This document shows, piece after piece, positions 42,726-51,312 of a stretch of DNA of 55,355 nt; the stretch's first letter is position 1, and each line of letters begins with the position of its first letter. Source of the DNA: Crocinitomicaceae bacterium (GTDB taxonomy: Bacteria > Bacteroidota > Bacteroidia > Flavobacteriales_D > Crocinitomicaceae); contig JAQXBM010000025.1 of assembly GCA_029252405.1 (NCBI GenBank), positions 1 through 55,355 of the forward strand, given 5' to 3'. A program made the position numbers and the translations under genes. Below the pieces are notes generated by a model. The model saw nothing but the letters and a program-made list of their open reading frames with translations. It was not told the DNA's origin and did not search any database.

Positions 42726-43877
42726 ATGAAGAGAATTTTACTTTTATCGTTATCAGCAGTGCTTGCGGGTAACGTTTCTGCTCAAGGACAAATCGGAAAT
42801 TCCGATATGGAAAACTGGGAAGTAGTTGCAGGAAATGATGAAGAACCAGTTAACTGGAACAGTTTCTTAACTGCTCAAGGTTCGTTAACACAATTTGCAG
42901 CTAATCAGATTATGGAAACGGGGAACGTTCGACCTGGATCTACAGGATCTAGCAGCGCTAGAATTTGGACTAGAGATGCAGGTTTCAACGTGAAAGCAAA
43001 CGGTAACATGACGTGTGGACGCATTAACATGGGATCAATTACACCATCTAACACAGACAACCATAACATCTCACTAACAGCAGATCCTTTGTTTTCAGAG
43101 GCATTGACGGATACACCTGACTCTATTGTTTTCTGGGTAGAATACAATGCAGGAAACGGTGGGAGTCAAGCGCGTATGAAAGCGACGCTTCACGATGACT
43201 TTGATTATACTGATCCTGAAACAGGAACATCAGCTGATCACATTATGGCAACTGCTGAATTGAATTATTCACCAACGAATAATGTGTGGGTAAGAATGTC
43301 TGTTCCTTTTGTTTACTCAGGACCAGCAACAACAAATACATTCATCTTGGTGACTTTTGCTTCTAACTCAACTCCAGGTGGAGGAGACGTAGATGACGAA
43401 GTGTTTATTGATGATATTGAATTGATCTACAATTCTACTGGAGGACCTACTGATACAGATGGCGATGGTGTAACGGATACTGATGAAGCAACCGATACGA
43501 CTGATCCAAACGATTTGTGTTCTTTCGTATTGGCTTCTCAAACGGTTGCTCCAAGTGCAACTTGGGAGTCTACTGATTGTGATTTTGACGGTGTTTCAAA
43601 CGGACAAGAGCTTATAAACGGTTCAGATCCTTTGGTTTCTGTTACCACACTTGATCCAAATCACTTCACAGTAGTGGTTGACAACGATCTTAATTTGATC
43701 AACGTTTCTTCTGATGCGAACTTGGATGGATCTTATGCGATTTTCAATGCAACTGGTCAAAGAATTCAAACTGGAGCATTGGCTCAGTCAATTGAGATTG
43801 ATTTAACTTCTGGGATCTATTACTTCCGAATTGCAACGGCAGATAGAACTTATACTTACAAGATTTACAAGAAGTAA
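42726..43877 (+). CDS. T9SS type A secreted protein (PCMD-like, TSP type 3 repeats)
   Basis: A 383-residue secreted protein starting MKRILLLSLSAVLAGNVSAQ; the longer frame begins inside the promoter. Residues about 20-236 resemble the putative carbohydrate-metabolism (PCMD) beta-sandwich (DMENWEVV, WTRDAGFNVKANGNMTCGRI, DSIVFWVEYN, EVFIDDIELIYN). Calcium-binding thrombospondin type 3 repeats follow (DTDGDGVTDTDEATD, CDFDGVSNGQELINGSDPL). A type A sorting domain closes the chain (SYAIFNATGQRIQTG, SGIYYFRIATADRTYTYKI), without the usual YPNP start. A terminator separates it from the TonB receptor. Confidence 0.85.
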   Translation: MKRILLLSLSAVLAGNVSAQGQIGNSDMENWEVVAGNDEEPVNWNSFLTAQGSLTQFAANQIMETGNVRPGSTGSSSARIWTRDAGFNVKANGNMTCGRINMGSITPSNTDNHNISLTADPLFSEALTDTPDSIVFWVEYNAGNGGSQARMKATLHDDFDYTDPETGTSADHIMATAELNYSPTNNVWVRMSVPFVYSGPATTNTFILVTFASNSTPGGGDVDDEVFIDDIELIYNSTGGPTDTDGDGVTDTDEATDTTDPNDLCSFVLASQTVAPSATWESTDCDFDGVSNGQELINGSDPLVSVTTLDPNHFTVVVDNDLNLINVSSDANLDGSYAIFNATGQRIQTGALAQSIEIDLTSGIYYFRIATADRTYTYKIYKK

Positions 43878-43894
43878 AATAATACTATTTTTAG

Positions 43895-43934
43895 AAGCTG
43901 ATTCTGTCCTGTTTTGGATGAATCAGCTTTTTTT
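43895..43934 (+). terminator. intrinsic terminator abutting the TonB receptor start
   Basis: AAGCTGATTC (43895-43904) pairs perfectly with GAATCAGCTT (43920-43929) around a 15-base loop; T fills 43928-43934. The next base is the A of an in-frame ATG (43935) of the receptor gene. Confidence 0.88.
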
Positions 43935-43940
43935 ATGCCT

Positions 43941-46346
43941 ATGAAGACAATACTACTGGTGCTTGTTGGATTACTTTGCTCATTTGAGCTTTGGAGTCAA
44001 ACTGAAGGAACGATTAATGGTTTTGTAAAGGATGACAAGGGAAATCCCATTATTGATGCAGCCGTAATCTATAAGAAGGACATTACTCGTGGGGCGCTTG
44101 CCGACGAAAATGGTTTTTATGAAATGACGGTTCCTGCAGGTGAAGCATTGCTCATTTGCCGATATTCAGGGATGCTTCCAGATACAGTCTCCGTAACGGT
44201 TATCGCCGGAGGAACGCTGAGCAAAGACATTGTTCTTATGCCCATAGTAACCGATATTGAAGGTGTTGACGTCAAGGTAGGTAAGTTCGATAAGCCCCTA
44301 GAAGATCAAACGGTTTCAATGGAGATTATTCGACCTGAATTAATCGAGAACAAGAATACACGAAGCATAGAAACAGCTTTGGATCAAACTCCAGGACTGA
44401 ACATTTTAGATGGAGAGCCTCAAATTCGAGGAGGAAGCGGATTCACCTTCGGTGTAGGATCGAAAGTAGCAGTCATCGTTGATGATATGCCTATGCTTTC
44501 TGGTGATGCAGGCCGGCCTGAGTGGGGATTTATTCCTGTAGAAAACATTCATCAAATTGAGGTGATTAAGGGAGCTTCTTCAGTGCTTTCAGGAAGCTCA
44601 GCTTTATCTGGAGCAATTCACATTCGTACAGCTTACCCAGGATTGAAACCAAAAACGAAAGTGAATGCGTACACTGGACTTTACTCAAAACCAAGTGTTG
44701 AAGGAGCAGATTGGTGGACAGGAACACCGTTAATTTCAGGAGCGAACTTCTTACATTCTAGAAGAGTTGGGAACTTAGATGTTGTTCTTGGAGCTAATGT
44801 AAATTACGATCACGGATATATCGGACCTCCAGTTACTGATTCTTTGGTTGAACCCGATACAATCTCCAATTTCAACGAACAACAAATGGCATCCAAGCGT
44901 GCCCGTTTTAATTTCAACCTTCGGTACAGAGCAAAGAAATTTAAAGGATTGAGCTATGGAGTGAATGGAAATATCATGGTCGCACAATCAAACTTGGCCT
45001 TTGCCTGGTTGAACGATTCTTCTGGATTGTACCAAGCGTATCCTGGAGCAGTTTTCCTTCAAAATCAATTCATTTTCAATGTTGATCCATTTTTAAACTT
45101 CTTGACGGAAACAGATGGGAAACACCATTTTAGAATGCGTTTGCTTCATTCAGACAACGAAATGACGGCCAATCAATCGAATCGATCAACAACAATGTAC
45201 GGTGATTACATGTTCAAGAAATCGTATACAAGTTTGAAAGGATTTGATTTCATCGGTGGATTGACAGGGACTTACACGAGTTCGTTCGCCAATTTGTATT
45301 CGGGAGGTGGGAGTCCAAACAATGATATTCTGAATATCTCTGCGTATTCTCAAATTGAAAAGAAGTTCCAAAAGATCATTAACCTTTCTGTTGGAGGAAG
45401 ATTGGAGTATTTCCAACTAAATGACACAATCACTGCGATTAAGCCAGTTTTCAGAGCAGGGACAAGCATCAAGTTGTACCAAGCGACTTTCCTTAGAGCC
45501 TCGTATGGTCAGGGATATCGTTTCCCCACAATTACCGAACGTTTCATTCGAACGGGAGTAGGAAATTTTGGTGTATTCCCAAATCCAGATGTATTGCCTG
45601 AGAGCAGTTGGAATGCCGAAGTAGGAATCAAACAAGGAATTAAGCTTGGGAAGATAATGGGGTATTTTGATGTGGCGGCCTTTTGGCAAGAATATGAAAA
45701 TACCATTGAGTACCTATTTGGTTTTTGGGGAGATCCTGCGGTTGATCCAAATCAGCTGTTCGGATTTAAATTCGTGAATACAGGAAACTCAAGAGTTCTC
45801 GGCTTGGACGTCTCTTTTTCTGGGAAAGCGAAGATTGGAGAAAATGTTGATATGACCTTCATGACAGGTTACAACTACATCGTTCCTAAAACATTGAACC
45901 CTGATTACATCTACGCTGTTGATGAGTTGGGAAGAGATTACAGTTACAATTCAACTTCTTTGGATTCGACGTCGCAGATTCTCAAGTACCGATTCTTGCA
46001 CAACGTCAAAGGTGACTTCGAATTTACGATCAAAAAGCGTTTTTCAATTGGTTTTAGCGTGAAGTACTTCAGTAAAATTGTCAACATGGACGGTGTTATT
46101 GAAGAGTTCGAAATTGCAACTGTCGGACCCTTTGTTCAAAACATTCGCTACTTGGATTATTTCGCAGATCACCGATTTGGAAATTGGATATTCGACGCTC
46201 GTGTGTCATATAAAATCAACGAATTTCACAAGATCGCATTGATTAGCGCGAATATCACGAATCGCTCTTACTCGCTGAGACCACTGAAAATAGAGGCTCC
46301 GCGCACCATCATGCTTCAATACACATACAAACTCGATCGCAATTAG
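43941..46346 (+). CDS. TonB-dependent receptor with carboxypeptidase-like N-terminal domain
   Basis: An 801-residue outer-membrane receptor starting MKTILLVLVGLLCSFELWSQ (the ATG two codons earlier, at 43935, is equally possible). A CarboxypepD_reg-like domain (GTINGFVKDDKGNPIIDAAV) is followed by a plug domain (SIETALDQTPGLNILDGEPQ, IEVIKGASSVLSGSSALSG) and a 22-strand barrel. It lacks SusC features and is the size of siderophore, vitamin or metal receptors; the ligand is unknown. It follows a T9SS-secreted protein across a terminator, as the BtuB-like receptor does. Confidence 0.92.
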   Translation: MKTILLVLVGLLCSFELWSQTEGTINGFVKDDKGNPIIDAAVIYKKDITRGALADENGFYEMTVPAGEALLICRYSGMLPDTVSVTVIAGGTLSKDIVLMPIVTDIEGVDVKVGKFDKPLEDQTVSMEIIRPELIENKNTRSIETALDQTPGLNILDGEPQIRGGSGFTFGVGSKVAVIVDDMPMLSGDAGRPEWGFIPVENIHQIEVIKGASSVLSGSSALSGAIHIRTAYPGLKPKTKVNAYTGLYSKPSVEGADWWTGTPLISGANFLHSRRVGNLDVVLGANVNYDHGYIGPPVTDSLVEPDTISNFNEQQMASKRARFNFNLRYRAKKFKGLSYGVNGNIMVAQSNLAFAWLNDSSGLYQAYPGAVFLQNQFIFNVDPFLNFLTETDGKHHFRMRLLHSDNEMTANQSNRSTTMYGDYMFKKSYTSLKGFDFIGGLTGTYTSSFANLYSGGGSPNNDILNISAYSQIEKKFQKIINLSVGGRLEYFQLNDTITAIKPVFRAGTSIKLYQATFLRASYGQGYRFPTITERFIRTGVGNFGVFPNPDVLPESSWNAEVGIKQGIKLGKIMGYFDVAAFWQEYENTIEYLFGFWGDPAVDPNQLFGFKFVNTGNSRVLGLDVSFSGKAKIGENVDMTFMTGYNYIVPKTLNPDYIYAVDELGRDYSYNSTSLDSTSQILKYRFLHNVKGDFEFTIKKRFSIGFSVKYFSKIVNMDGVIEEFEIATVGPFVQNIRYLDYFADHRFGNWIFDARVSYKINEFHKIALISANITNRSYSLRPLKIEAPRTIMLQYTYKLDRN

Positions 46347-46366
46347 GACTATTCGAAAAGTCCATG

Positions 46367-46374
46367 TATCTTTG
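46367..46374 (+). promoter_or_regulatory. -7 promoter element of the B12 operon
   Basis: TATCTTTG matches TAnnTTTG exactly. The expected transcription start, near 46380, coincides with the 5' edge of the cobalamin riboswitch (46381). No clear -33 TTG is seen. A weak GGACT/AGTCC hairpin (46346-46363) lies just upstream. Confidence 0.6.
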
Positions 46375-46380
46375 CCGCGA

Positions 46381-46560
46381 CTTCAGGTATTCGTTTTCGG
46401 ACGAGTTTAAAAAGGAATCTGGTGTGAATCCAGAACTGTATCTGCAGCTGTAAGCGTTCAACGCTGAAATTATTACGTCACTGATCGTTACTCAACGATT
46501 GGGAAGGCAATTTCAGTAAGGCGCGAGTCAGAATACTTGCCAAGGTCATTGTTATTGAAG
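46381..46560 (+). promoter_or_regulatory. cobalamin (AdoCbl) riboswitch
   Basis: The stretch carries the conserved cobalamin-riboswitch core: AAAAAGGAA at about 46409-46417, GGTGTGAATCC (46421-46431), GCAGCTGTAAG (46444-46454), GGGAAGGC (46501-46508) and the B12 box AGTCAGAATACTTGCC (46526-46541). Supporting pairings are CTTCA (46381-46385) with TGAAG (46556-46560), GTATTC (46387-46392) with GAATAC (46531-46536), AGCGT/ACGCT at 46453-46465 and ATCGTT/AACGAT at 46484-46499. No T-tract terminator follows before the ATG at 46660, so control is probably at translation of the downstream gene. The remaining 46561-46659 holds the presumed expression platform. Confidence 0.93.
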
Positions 46561-46659
46561 ACTTCAGATTAAAGTCCGATATAGGTAATGTGCTTTGGTA
46601 CATGTCTTTTCGAATTTCAACTGATCTTCTTCATTTTTTAATTATTTAATAATAGTATT

Positions 46660-47637
46660 ATGAAGAAAATCTACACCTTGGTAGCAGCGTTTGCAGTCGC
46701 TGGAACAATAACTGCGCAAACAACAATTGATTTTGAAAACCACCCACTTGCTGGTGCAGAAACGCACGACAATGGGAATGATGGTGTTGGATCATTTGAT
46801 TTTGGAGGAACTACTTTCGATTACAGTTACAATGCAGCTGGTGGTTACTTCAGTGGATTCGCGATTTCAAACGAAACGGATGTGACCACTCCGGGTTATG
46901 CAAATCAGTATAGTTCTTACACTGCGAGTGGAGCAGGTGGATCTTCAAACTTTGCAATTTTCTACGATTTTTCAAACGGAGGAATCAACACTAACGATGG
47001 TACGGTCAAAATTGATAGTTTCGAACTGACAAATACGACCTATGCATACCTTTCCATGAGAGATGGTGATGGTTTTGCGAAGCAATTCGGATCGATATAC
47101 GCTGGAGATGGAACTACCGAAGACGGAACAAATGGTGAGGACTTTTTCTTTTTGAGAATTTACGGACAGAACTTTGACGAAACTGAAATCGACTCTATGG
47201 ACTTCTACTTAGCAGATTACCGCTTCGCTGATAGTACACAAGATTACATCATTGATGATTGGAATACAATCGATTTGACAGGATTCTCGTTTGACGTCGC
47301 GTCAGTCAGATTTAGCTTTGGATCATCCGATATGAGCGGTATTTATATCAATACACCAGCCTACATCGCGATCGACAATGTTTCAACGCAAACTGTTGGA
47401 GGATTAAAGCCTCAATTAGCTGATAACTATGAAATGTACCCGAATCCAGTTCAAGATGTATTGACGATTAACGGAGGTCGCGGTGAAGTTCGAATTACGA
47501 ACGCTTTTGGTCAAGTTATTCTTACGCAAACACACGATGAAATCAGTGATATTGATGTTCGAGATTTTGCTTCTGGTGTGTATTTCGTCACATTGATTGA
47601 CGATACTGGAATTCGTACAAAACAGCTCATTAAATAA
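46660..47637 (+). CDS. BtuH-like DUF4465 protein with T9SS type A sorting domain
   Basis: A 325-residue secreted protein: signal peptide (MKKIYTLVAAFAVAGTITAQ), DUF4465 domain (about 21-245; DYSYNAAGGYFSGFAISNET, GYANQYSSYT, TTYAYLSMRDGDGFAKQFG, DFYLADYRF, YIAIDNV) and a C-terminal sorting domain (YEMYPNPVQDVLTING to the terminal TKQLIK). DUF4465 proteins include the surface B12-binding BtuH group of Bacteroides. The riboswitch directly upstream and the BtuB/BtuG-like genes downstream support cobalamin binding. Known BtuH proteins are lipoproteins; this one should instead be anchored or released through T9SS. Confidence 0.88.
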   Translation: MKKIYTLVAAFAVAGTITAQTTIDFENHPLAGAETHDNGNDGVGSFDFGGTTFDYSYNAAGGYFSGFAISNETDVTTPGYANQYSSYTASGAGGSSNFAIFYDFSNGGINTNDGTVKIDSFELTNTTYAYLSMRDGDGFAKQFGSIYAGDGTTEDGTNGEDFFFLRIYGQNFDETEIDSMDFYLADYRFADSTQDYIIDDWNTIDLTGFSFDVASVRFSFGSSDMSGIYINTPAYIAIDNVSTQTVGGLKPQLADNYEMYPNPVQDVLTINGGRGEVRITNAFGQVILTQTHDEISDIDVRDFASGVYFVTLIDDTGIRTKQLIK

Positions 47638-47645
47638 TATGGAAT

Positions 47646-47671
47646 AAAGGATGTTTCGGCATCCTTTTTTT
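47646..47671 (+). terminator. internal terminator hairpin abutting btuB
   Basis: AAAGGATG (47646-47653) pairs with CATCCTTT (47660-47667) across a TTTCGG loop, and T runs from 47665 to 47671. The next base is the A of the btuB ATG. It lies 8 bp after the btuH-like stop, inside the B12 operon, and could attenuate receptor expression. Confidence 0.85.
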
Positions 47672-49696
47672 ATGCGCTCAATTCTTCTCATATCGATTTT
47701 ATCCTGCTCTTGGTCTTTTGGTCAAGATACGACGACTAGAAAAACTGTTGAAGCACCGCTTCTTGAGCTACGAGCCGTTGAGGTGATCGATGTTATTGAC
47801 ATTCGGCGCATCGTTCCAAGGTATTCAATTCTCACGACACAGCAAATTCAAGAAATGCAGGCCGACGACGTCGGTGATATCATGCAGAAGATTCAAGGCG
47901 TAAATTTGAAGTCTTATGGTGGTTTAGGTGGATTGAAAACGATCTCCGTTCGTAGCCTTGGAAGTCAGCATTCTGCCATTTCAGTGGATGGTTTTGCCCT
48001 GCAGAATAGTCAAACTGGGCAAGTGAATCTGGCACAACTTCAAACGAATAACATTGAATACATCTCAACAGGAGTGGGGGAGTACGCTGGATATCTTATT
48101 CCAGTATCATCTCAAATTGCGGGAAATAATGTTGCCGTACAGACTTTCGAGATGAGTAGATTGCCTTATGGCGATAGTCTTCAAGTAAGAGTGAACATGC
48201 GACTTGGATCTTTCGGACAAATCAGCGGGTACGCTTCGGCGAAGGTGAAAATCAAAAAAGGGTTTGTGAGCGGTTTTGGGAATTATCGAACAGCGAATGG
48301 ATTGTACCCCTATGAAATCGCTAATGGTACTAACACCGAAGCATTCGTTCGTGACAATAACGATTATCAAGATCACTATTATGGCGGAGTTGCGGGCTAC
48401 GAGTTCAAGAATAACAACCAAGTTCGCATACGTTATAGAGGTTCGAAAATCGATCAAGGGCTTCCAGGGGCAGTCATTTTGTATAACAACACCGCTGATG
48501 AACGGCTTGCAACTAATGATCAATTATTGACAGCTGATTACAGATTCCAAATAGGCGATAATTTAAGATTACGTGCTTATACAAATGGGAATATTAACTC
48601 GATGCGTTATCTAGACCCGACGTATTTCAACAATGCAGGTGAGGTTGATGTGACGTATCTGAATCGAAATTTAAACACCGGACTCGTTGCTGAAGGCCTC
48701 ATTGAAAAAGACGGTAAACCCAGGTACGGCAGGGCTTACTATTTTGGAGCAGAAAGCGGGTTGAGTGACTTACAAAGTTCAGACAGTACCTTCTCGAATC
48801 CTTTACGTCAACAAGTTTCCGCTATTGTCGGAACGAGATTAGATTTCGGGAAGATCAAAATCAGAGGTCATGTTTCTGGACAGTACGTCAACGAATCGAA
48901 TAATGATGACACTGGAGGAAAGGACGTAATCGCGGTGAACCCATATCTTTCGTTGGAATCGAAAGAGTCACGACGATACTATGGACGACATCGCGTTTGG
49001 TACCGTAATTCGCTACGTGTGCCAACGTTCAATGAATTGTATTACAACAATATCGGCAACAACGAACTCAATCCTGAGCGAGCGAATCAATTTGGATACA
49101 ATTTCGCAATTATTCCACTGGATCGACCAGGAAGACTGGTTACCATTAAAGCAGCGGGATATTTTAACCGTATTACCGACAAGATTGTGGCAATCCCGAC
49201 ACAAAACTTGTTCACCTGGTCTATTCAGAATGTGGGCATTGTCAATGCATTTGGTGGGGAAGTGAGCGCGGATGTGCGTTTGGCTTTAGGAAAAAATAGA
49301 AAATTGATCCTCGCGTCAATGGCCAATTATTCTTTCCAAAGGTCTATTGACATGACAGATCGGAATCATCCAACTTACAAACATCAAATTGCATACATCC
49401 CCATGCATACAGGAAATTTCGACATTTCGTTGACCTATAAAAAAGCAGGAGGAAAAGTCAGTAATTATCTGATTTCGAAGCGATATTCACTCAACCAAAA
49501 TATACCGACCAATGAAATTGATGGCTTCGCTATTACAGATTTCAGTTTGTTCTATAATTTTGAATTCAATCAGAAGCAGACTTTGCGCGTTCAATGTCAA
49601 GTAAAAAATGCATTCAACAGATCGTATTCGTATATTCGTTCTTTCATAATGCCGGGTAGAAATTATTTAATATCAATCAATTATGCGTTTAATTAG
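47672..49696 (+). CDS. btuB: TonB-dependent receptor, probable cobalamin transporter BtuB
   Basis: A 674-residue outer-membrane receptor starting MRSILLISILSCSWSFGQ; the longer frame begins inside the terminator hairpin. A short N-terminal extension leads to a plug domain (ADDVGDIMQKIQGVNLKSYG, ISVRSLGSQHSAISVDGFAL, IEYISTGVGEYAG) and a barrel that ends in YLISINYAFN with a terminal aromatic-rich strand. Its place behind a B12 riboswitch, between DUF4465 and BtuG-like genes, makes cobalamin the likely ligand. The inner-membrane BtuCDF transporter is not in the window. It overlaps the following gene by 14 bp. Confidence 0.88.
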   Translation: MRSILLISILSCSWSFGQDTTTRKTVEAPLLELRAVEVIDVIDIRRIVPRYSILTTQQIQEMQADDVGDIMQKIQGVNLKSYGGLGGLKTISVRSLGSQHSAISVDGFALQNSQTGQVNLAQLQTNNIEYISTGVGEYAGYLIPVSSQIAGNNVAVQTFEMSRLPYGDSLQVRVNMRLGSFGQISGYASAKVKIKKGFVSGFGNYRTANGLYPYEIANGTNTEAFVRDNNDYQDHYYGGVAGYEFKNNNQVRIRYRGSKIDQGLPGAVILYNNTADERLATNDQLLTADYRFQIGDNLRLRAYTNGNINSMRYLDPTYFNNAGEVDVTYLNRNLNTGLVAEGLIEKDGKPRYGRAYYFGAESGLSDLQSSDSTFSNPLRQQVSAIVGTRLDFGKIKIRGHVSGQYVNESNNDDTGGKDVIAVNPYLSLESKESRRYYGRHRVWYRNSLRVPTFNELYYNNIGNNELNPERANQFGYNFAIIPLDRPGRLVTIKAAGYFNRITDKIVAIPTQNLFTWSIQNVGIVNAFGGEVSADVRLALGKNRKLILASMANYSFQRSIDMTDRNHPTYKHQIAYIPMHTGNFDISLTYKKAGGKVSNYLISKRYSLNQNIPTNEIDGFAITDFSLFYNFEFNQKQTLRVQCQVKNAFNRSYSYIRSFIMPGRNYLISINYAFN

Positions 49697-50738
49697 TGCT
49701 CTAATCTTGCTCTCATTGGTATTCGTCTCTTGTAAAAAGGACGACCCAACAGTTGAGGATAATATTCCTCTGAATAATGGAATGATGGTGCTGTGCGAAG
49801 GTTTGTATCAACAGAACAATTCCTCGCTTTCTTTTGTGAACTTCAACAGTAATCAAACGATCGACAATTTTTTCTTGTCCACTTCTGATCGAGCTTTGGG
49901 GGATACTGGTAACGATATTAAGCGCTATGGAGGAAAGGTGTACGCAATCATCAATGGATCAAGCACGGTTGAAGTGATTTCCGGAATTACGGGTATTTCT
50001 ATCAAGCAAATCCCAATGGTGGAAGGCGGAGTGGCTAAACAACCGCGCTCAGTAACGTTTTATGAAGACAAGATTCTCGTTTCATGTCACGATGGATTTG
50101 TGGATGTCATTGATACGACCTCTTTGGAAGTCGAGCAACGCATTCAAGTAGGAAGCAATCCTGAAGGGCTGGCGGTATCGAACGATATGCTGTTTGTCGC
50201 GAATTCTGGAGGTTTGAATTTCCCGAACTACGATTCTACGGTTTCTGTAATTAATCTATCTACATTCACGGAGGAATTGAAAATAACAGTGGGAATCAAT
50301 CCAGTTGGGGTCGAGGTCGACGCGGAAGGTGATATTTACGTCATCACAAGAGGAGATTTTGGCACAACCCCATCTCGATTGAATAAGATAAATCCAACTT
50401 CATATTCTGTTACCCAATTCGGATTTAACGCATCGAGTATTACGCCAATGTCAGATAATTTCTTCTTAATAGGATACGCTGATCTCAGTACTGGAGACAA
50501 TCAGGTTGGGTTATTTAACACTTCTGGAGATGTATTGACCAATCCGACATACATTGATATGAGTGCGATCCAAACTTTGTATGGAATCACTTATCACCCC
50601 GGATTAAATAAGATATTTATTTCAGACGCGAAGGATTTCGTTACAACGGGAGATGTATTTGAATTTAGTGGAAATGGAATTTTTGAGAATAGTTATCAAG
50701 TAGGATTGAATCCTTCAAAAGTTGTTTTCTATGACTGA
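49683..50738 (+). CDS. btuG: BtuG-like YncE-type beta-propeller lipoprotein
   Basis: A 351-residue lipoprotein with signal MRLISALILLSLVFVSCKKD (lipobox VSC, Cys17). Its repeats (VYAIINGSSTVEVIS, ILVSCHDGFVDVIDTTSLE, NPEGLAVSNDMLFVANSGG, STVSVINLSTFT, NPVGVEVDAEGDIYVITRG, KIFISDAKD) form a seven-bladed propeller like BtuG, the surface protein that captures B12 with very high affinity and lids BtuB in Bacteroides. Position after btuB with a 14-bp overlap, under the riboswitch, supports this. Other YncE/DUF5074 proteins look similar, so identity rests on context. Confidence 0.85.
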   Translation: MRLISALILLSLVFVSCKKDDPTVEDNIPLNNGMMVLCEGLYQQNNSSLSFVNFNSNQTIDNFFLSTSDRALGDTGNDIKRYGGKVYAIINGSSTVEVISGITGISIKQIPMVEGGVAKQPRSVTFYEDKILVSCHDGFVDVIDTTSLEVEQRIQVGSNPEGLAVSNDMLFVANSGGLNFPNYDSTVSVINLSTFTEELKITVGINPVGVEVDAEGDIYVITRGDFGTTPSRLNKINPTSYSVTQFGFNASSITPMSDNFFLIGYADLSTGDNQVGLFNTSGDVLTNPTYIDMSAIQTLYGITYHPGLNKIFISDAKDFVTTGDVFEFSGNGIFENSYQVGLNPSKVVFYD

Positions 50739-51312
50739 TTTTTTGTCCGATGAATTTTGGAACAATCGATACGTGGATGGAAACACGGGTTGGGATTTGG
50801 GAGAAATTTCTCCACCGATCAAGGCTTACGTTGATCAATTAGAAAATAAGGAGTTGAAAATTTTGATTCCGGGCGCAGGAAATGGGCACGAGGTTTCTTA
50901 CTTATTTGATCAAGGATTTAGAAATGTTCACGTTCTCGATTTTGCTCCATTGGCGATGCAAACTTTTTTAGAAAGAAATCCAGAATTCCCAACTTCTCAA
51001 GCTCACACAGCGAATTTTTTTGATTTTGAGGGAGCTTTTGATTTGATCATTGAGCAAACGCTATTTTGTGCGATAGATCCATGTTTACGTTCAAGCTATG
51101 CCGAGCAATCAGCGTCTTTACTTCGTAATGGAGGGAAATTAGTTGGAGTTTTATTCAATAGAGAATTTGACGGTGGTCCACCATTTGGAGGATCAAAATC
51201 AGATTATGTCGATCAATTCAAGCCGTTCTTTTCAGAAGTATCAATGGAAGAATGTTACAATTCAATTGGGCCAAGACAAGGAAACGAATTATTCATTCGA
51301 TTGACGAAATAA
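50731..51312 (+). CDS. SAM-dependent methyltransferase, TPMT family
   Basis: A 193-residue methyltransferase. It has the thiopurine-methyltransferase-like opening FWNNRYVDGNTGWDLGEISP, the SAM-binding motif ILIPGAGNGHEVSYL (about 45-59), VLDFAPLAM and the EQTLFCAIDP segment. The ATG at 50731 is preferred to a TTG three codons earlier; it overlaps the btuG-like gene by 8 bp, so it is probably translated from the B12-regulated message. The substrate is unknown; this family methylates thiols, halides and metalloids. Its stop abuts that of the convergent gene with no spacer. Confidence 0.88.
   Translation: MTDFLSDEFWNNRYVDGNTGWDLGEISPPIKAYVDQLENKELKILIPGAGNGHEVSYLFDQGFRNVHVLDFAPLAMQTFLERNPEFPTSQAHTANFFDFEGAFDLIIEQTLFCAIDPCLRSSYAEQSASLLRNGGKLVGVLFNREFDGGPPFGGSKSDYVDQFKPFFSEVSMEECYNSIGPRQGNELFIRLTK

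Noticed and set aside
46346-46363. GGACT/AGTCC hairpin after the first TonB receptor, considered as a terminator.
   Set aside because: The stem is short and no T-tract follows; it merges into the B12 operon promoter instead.
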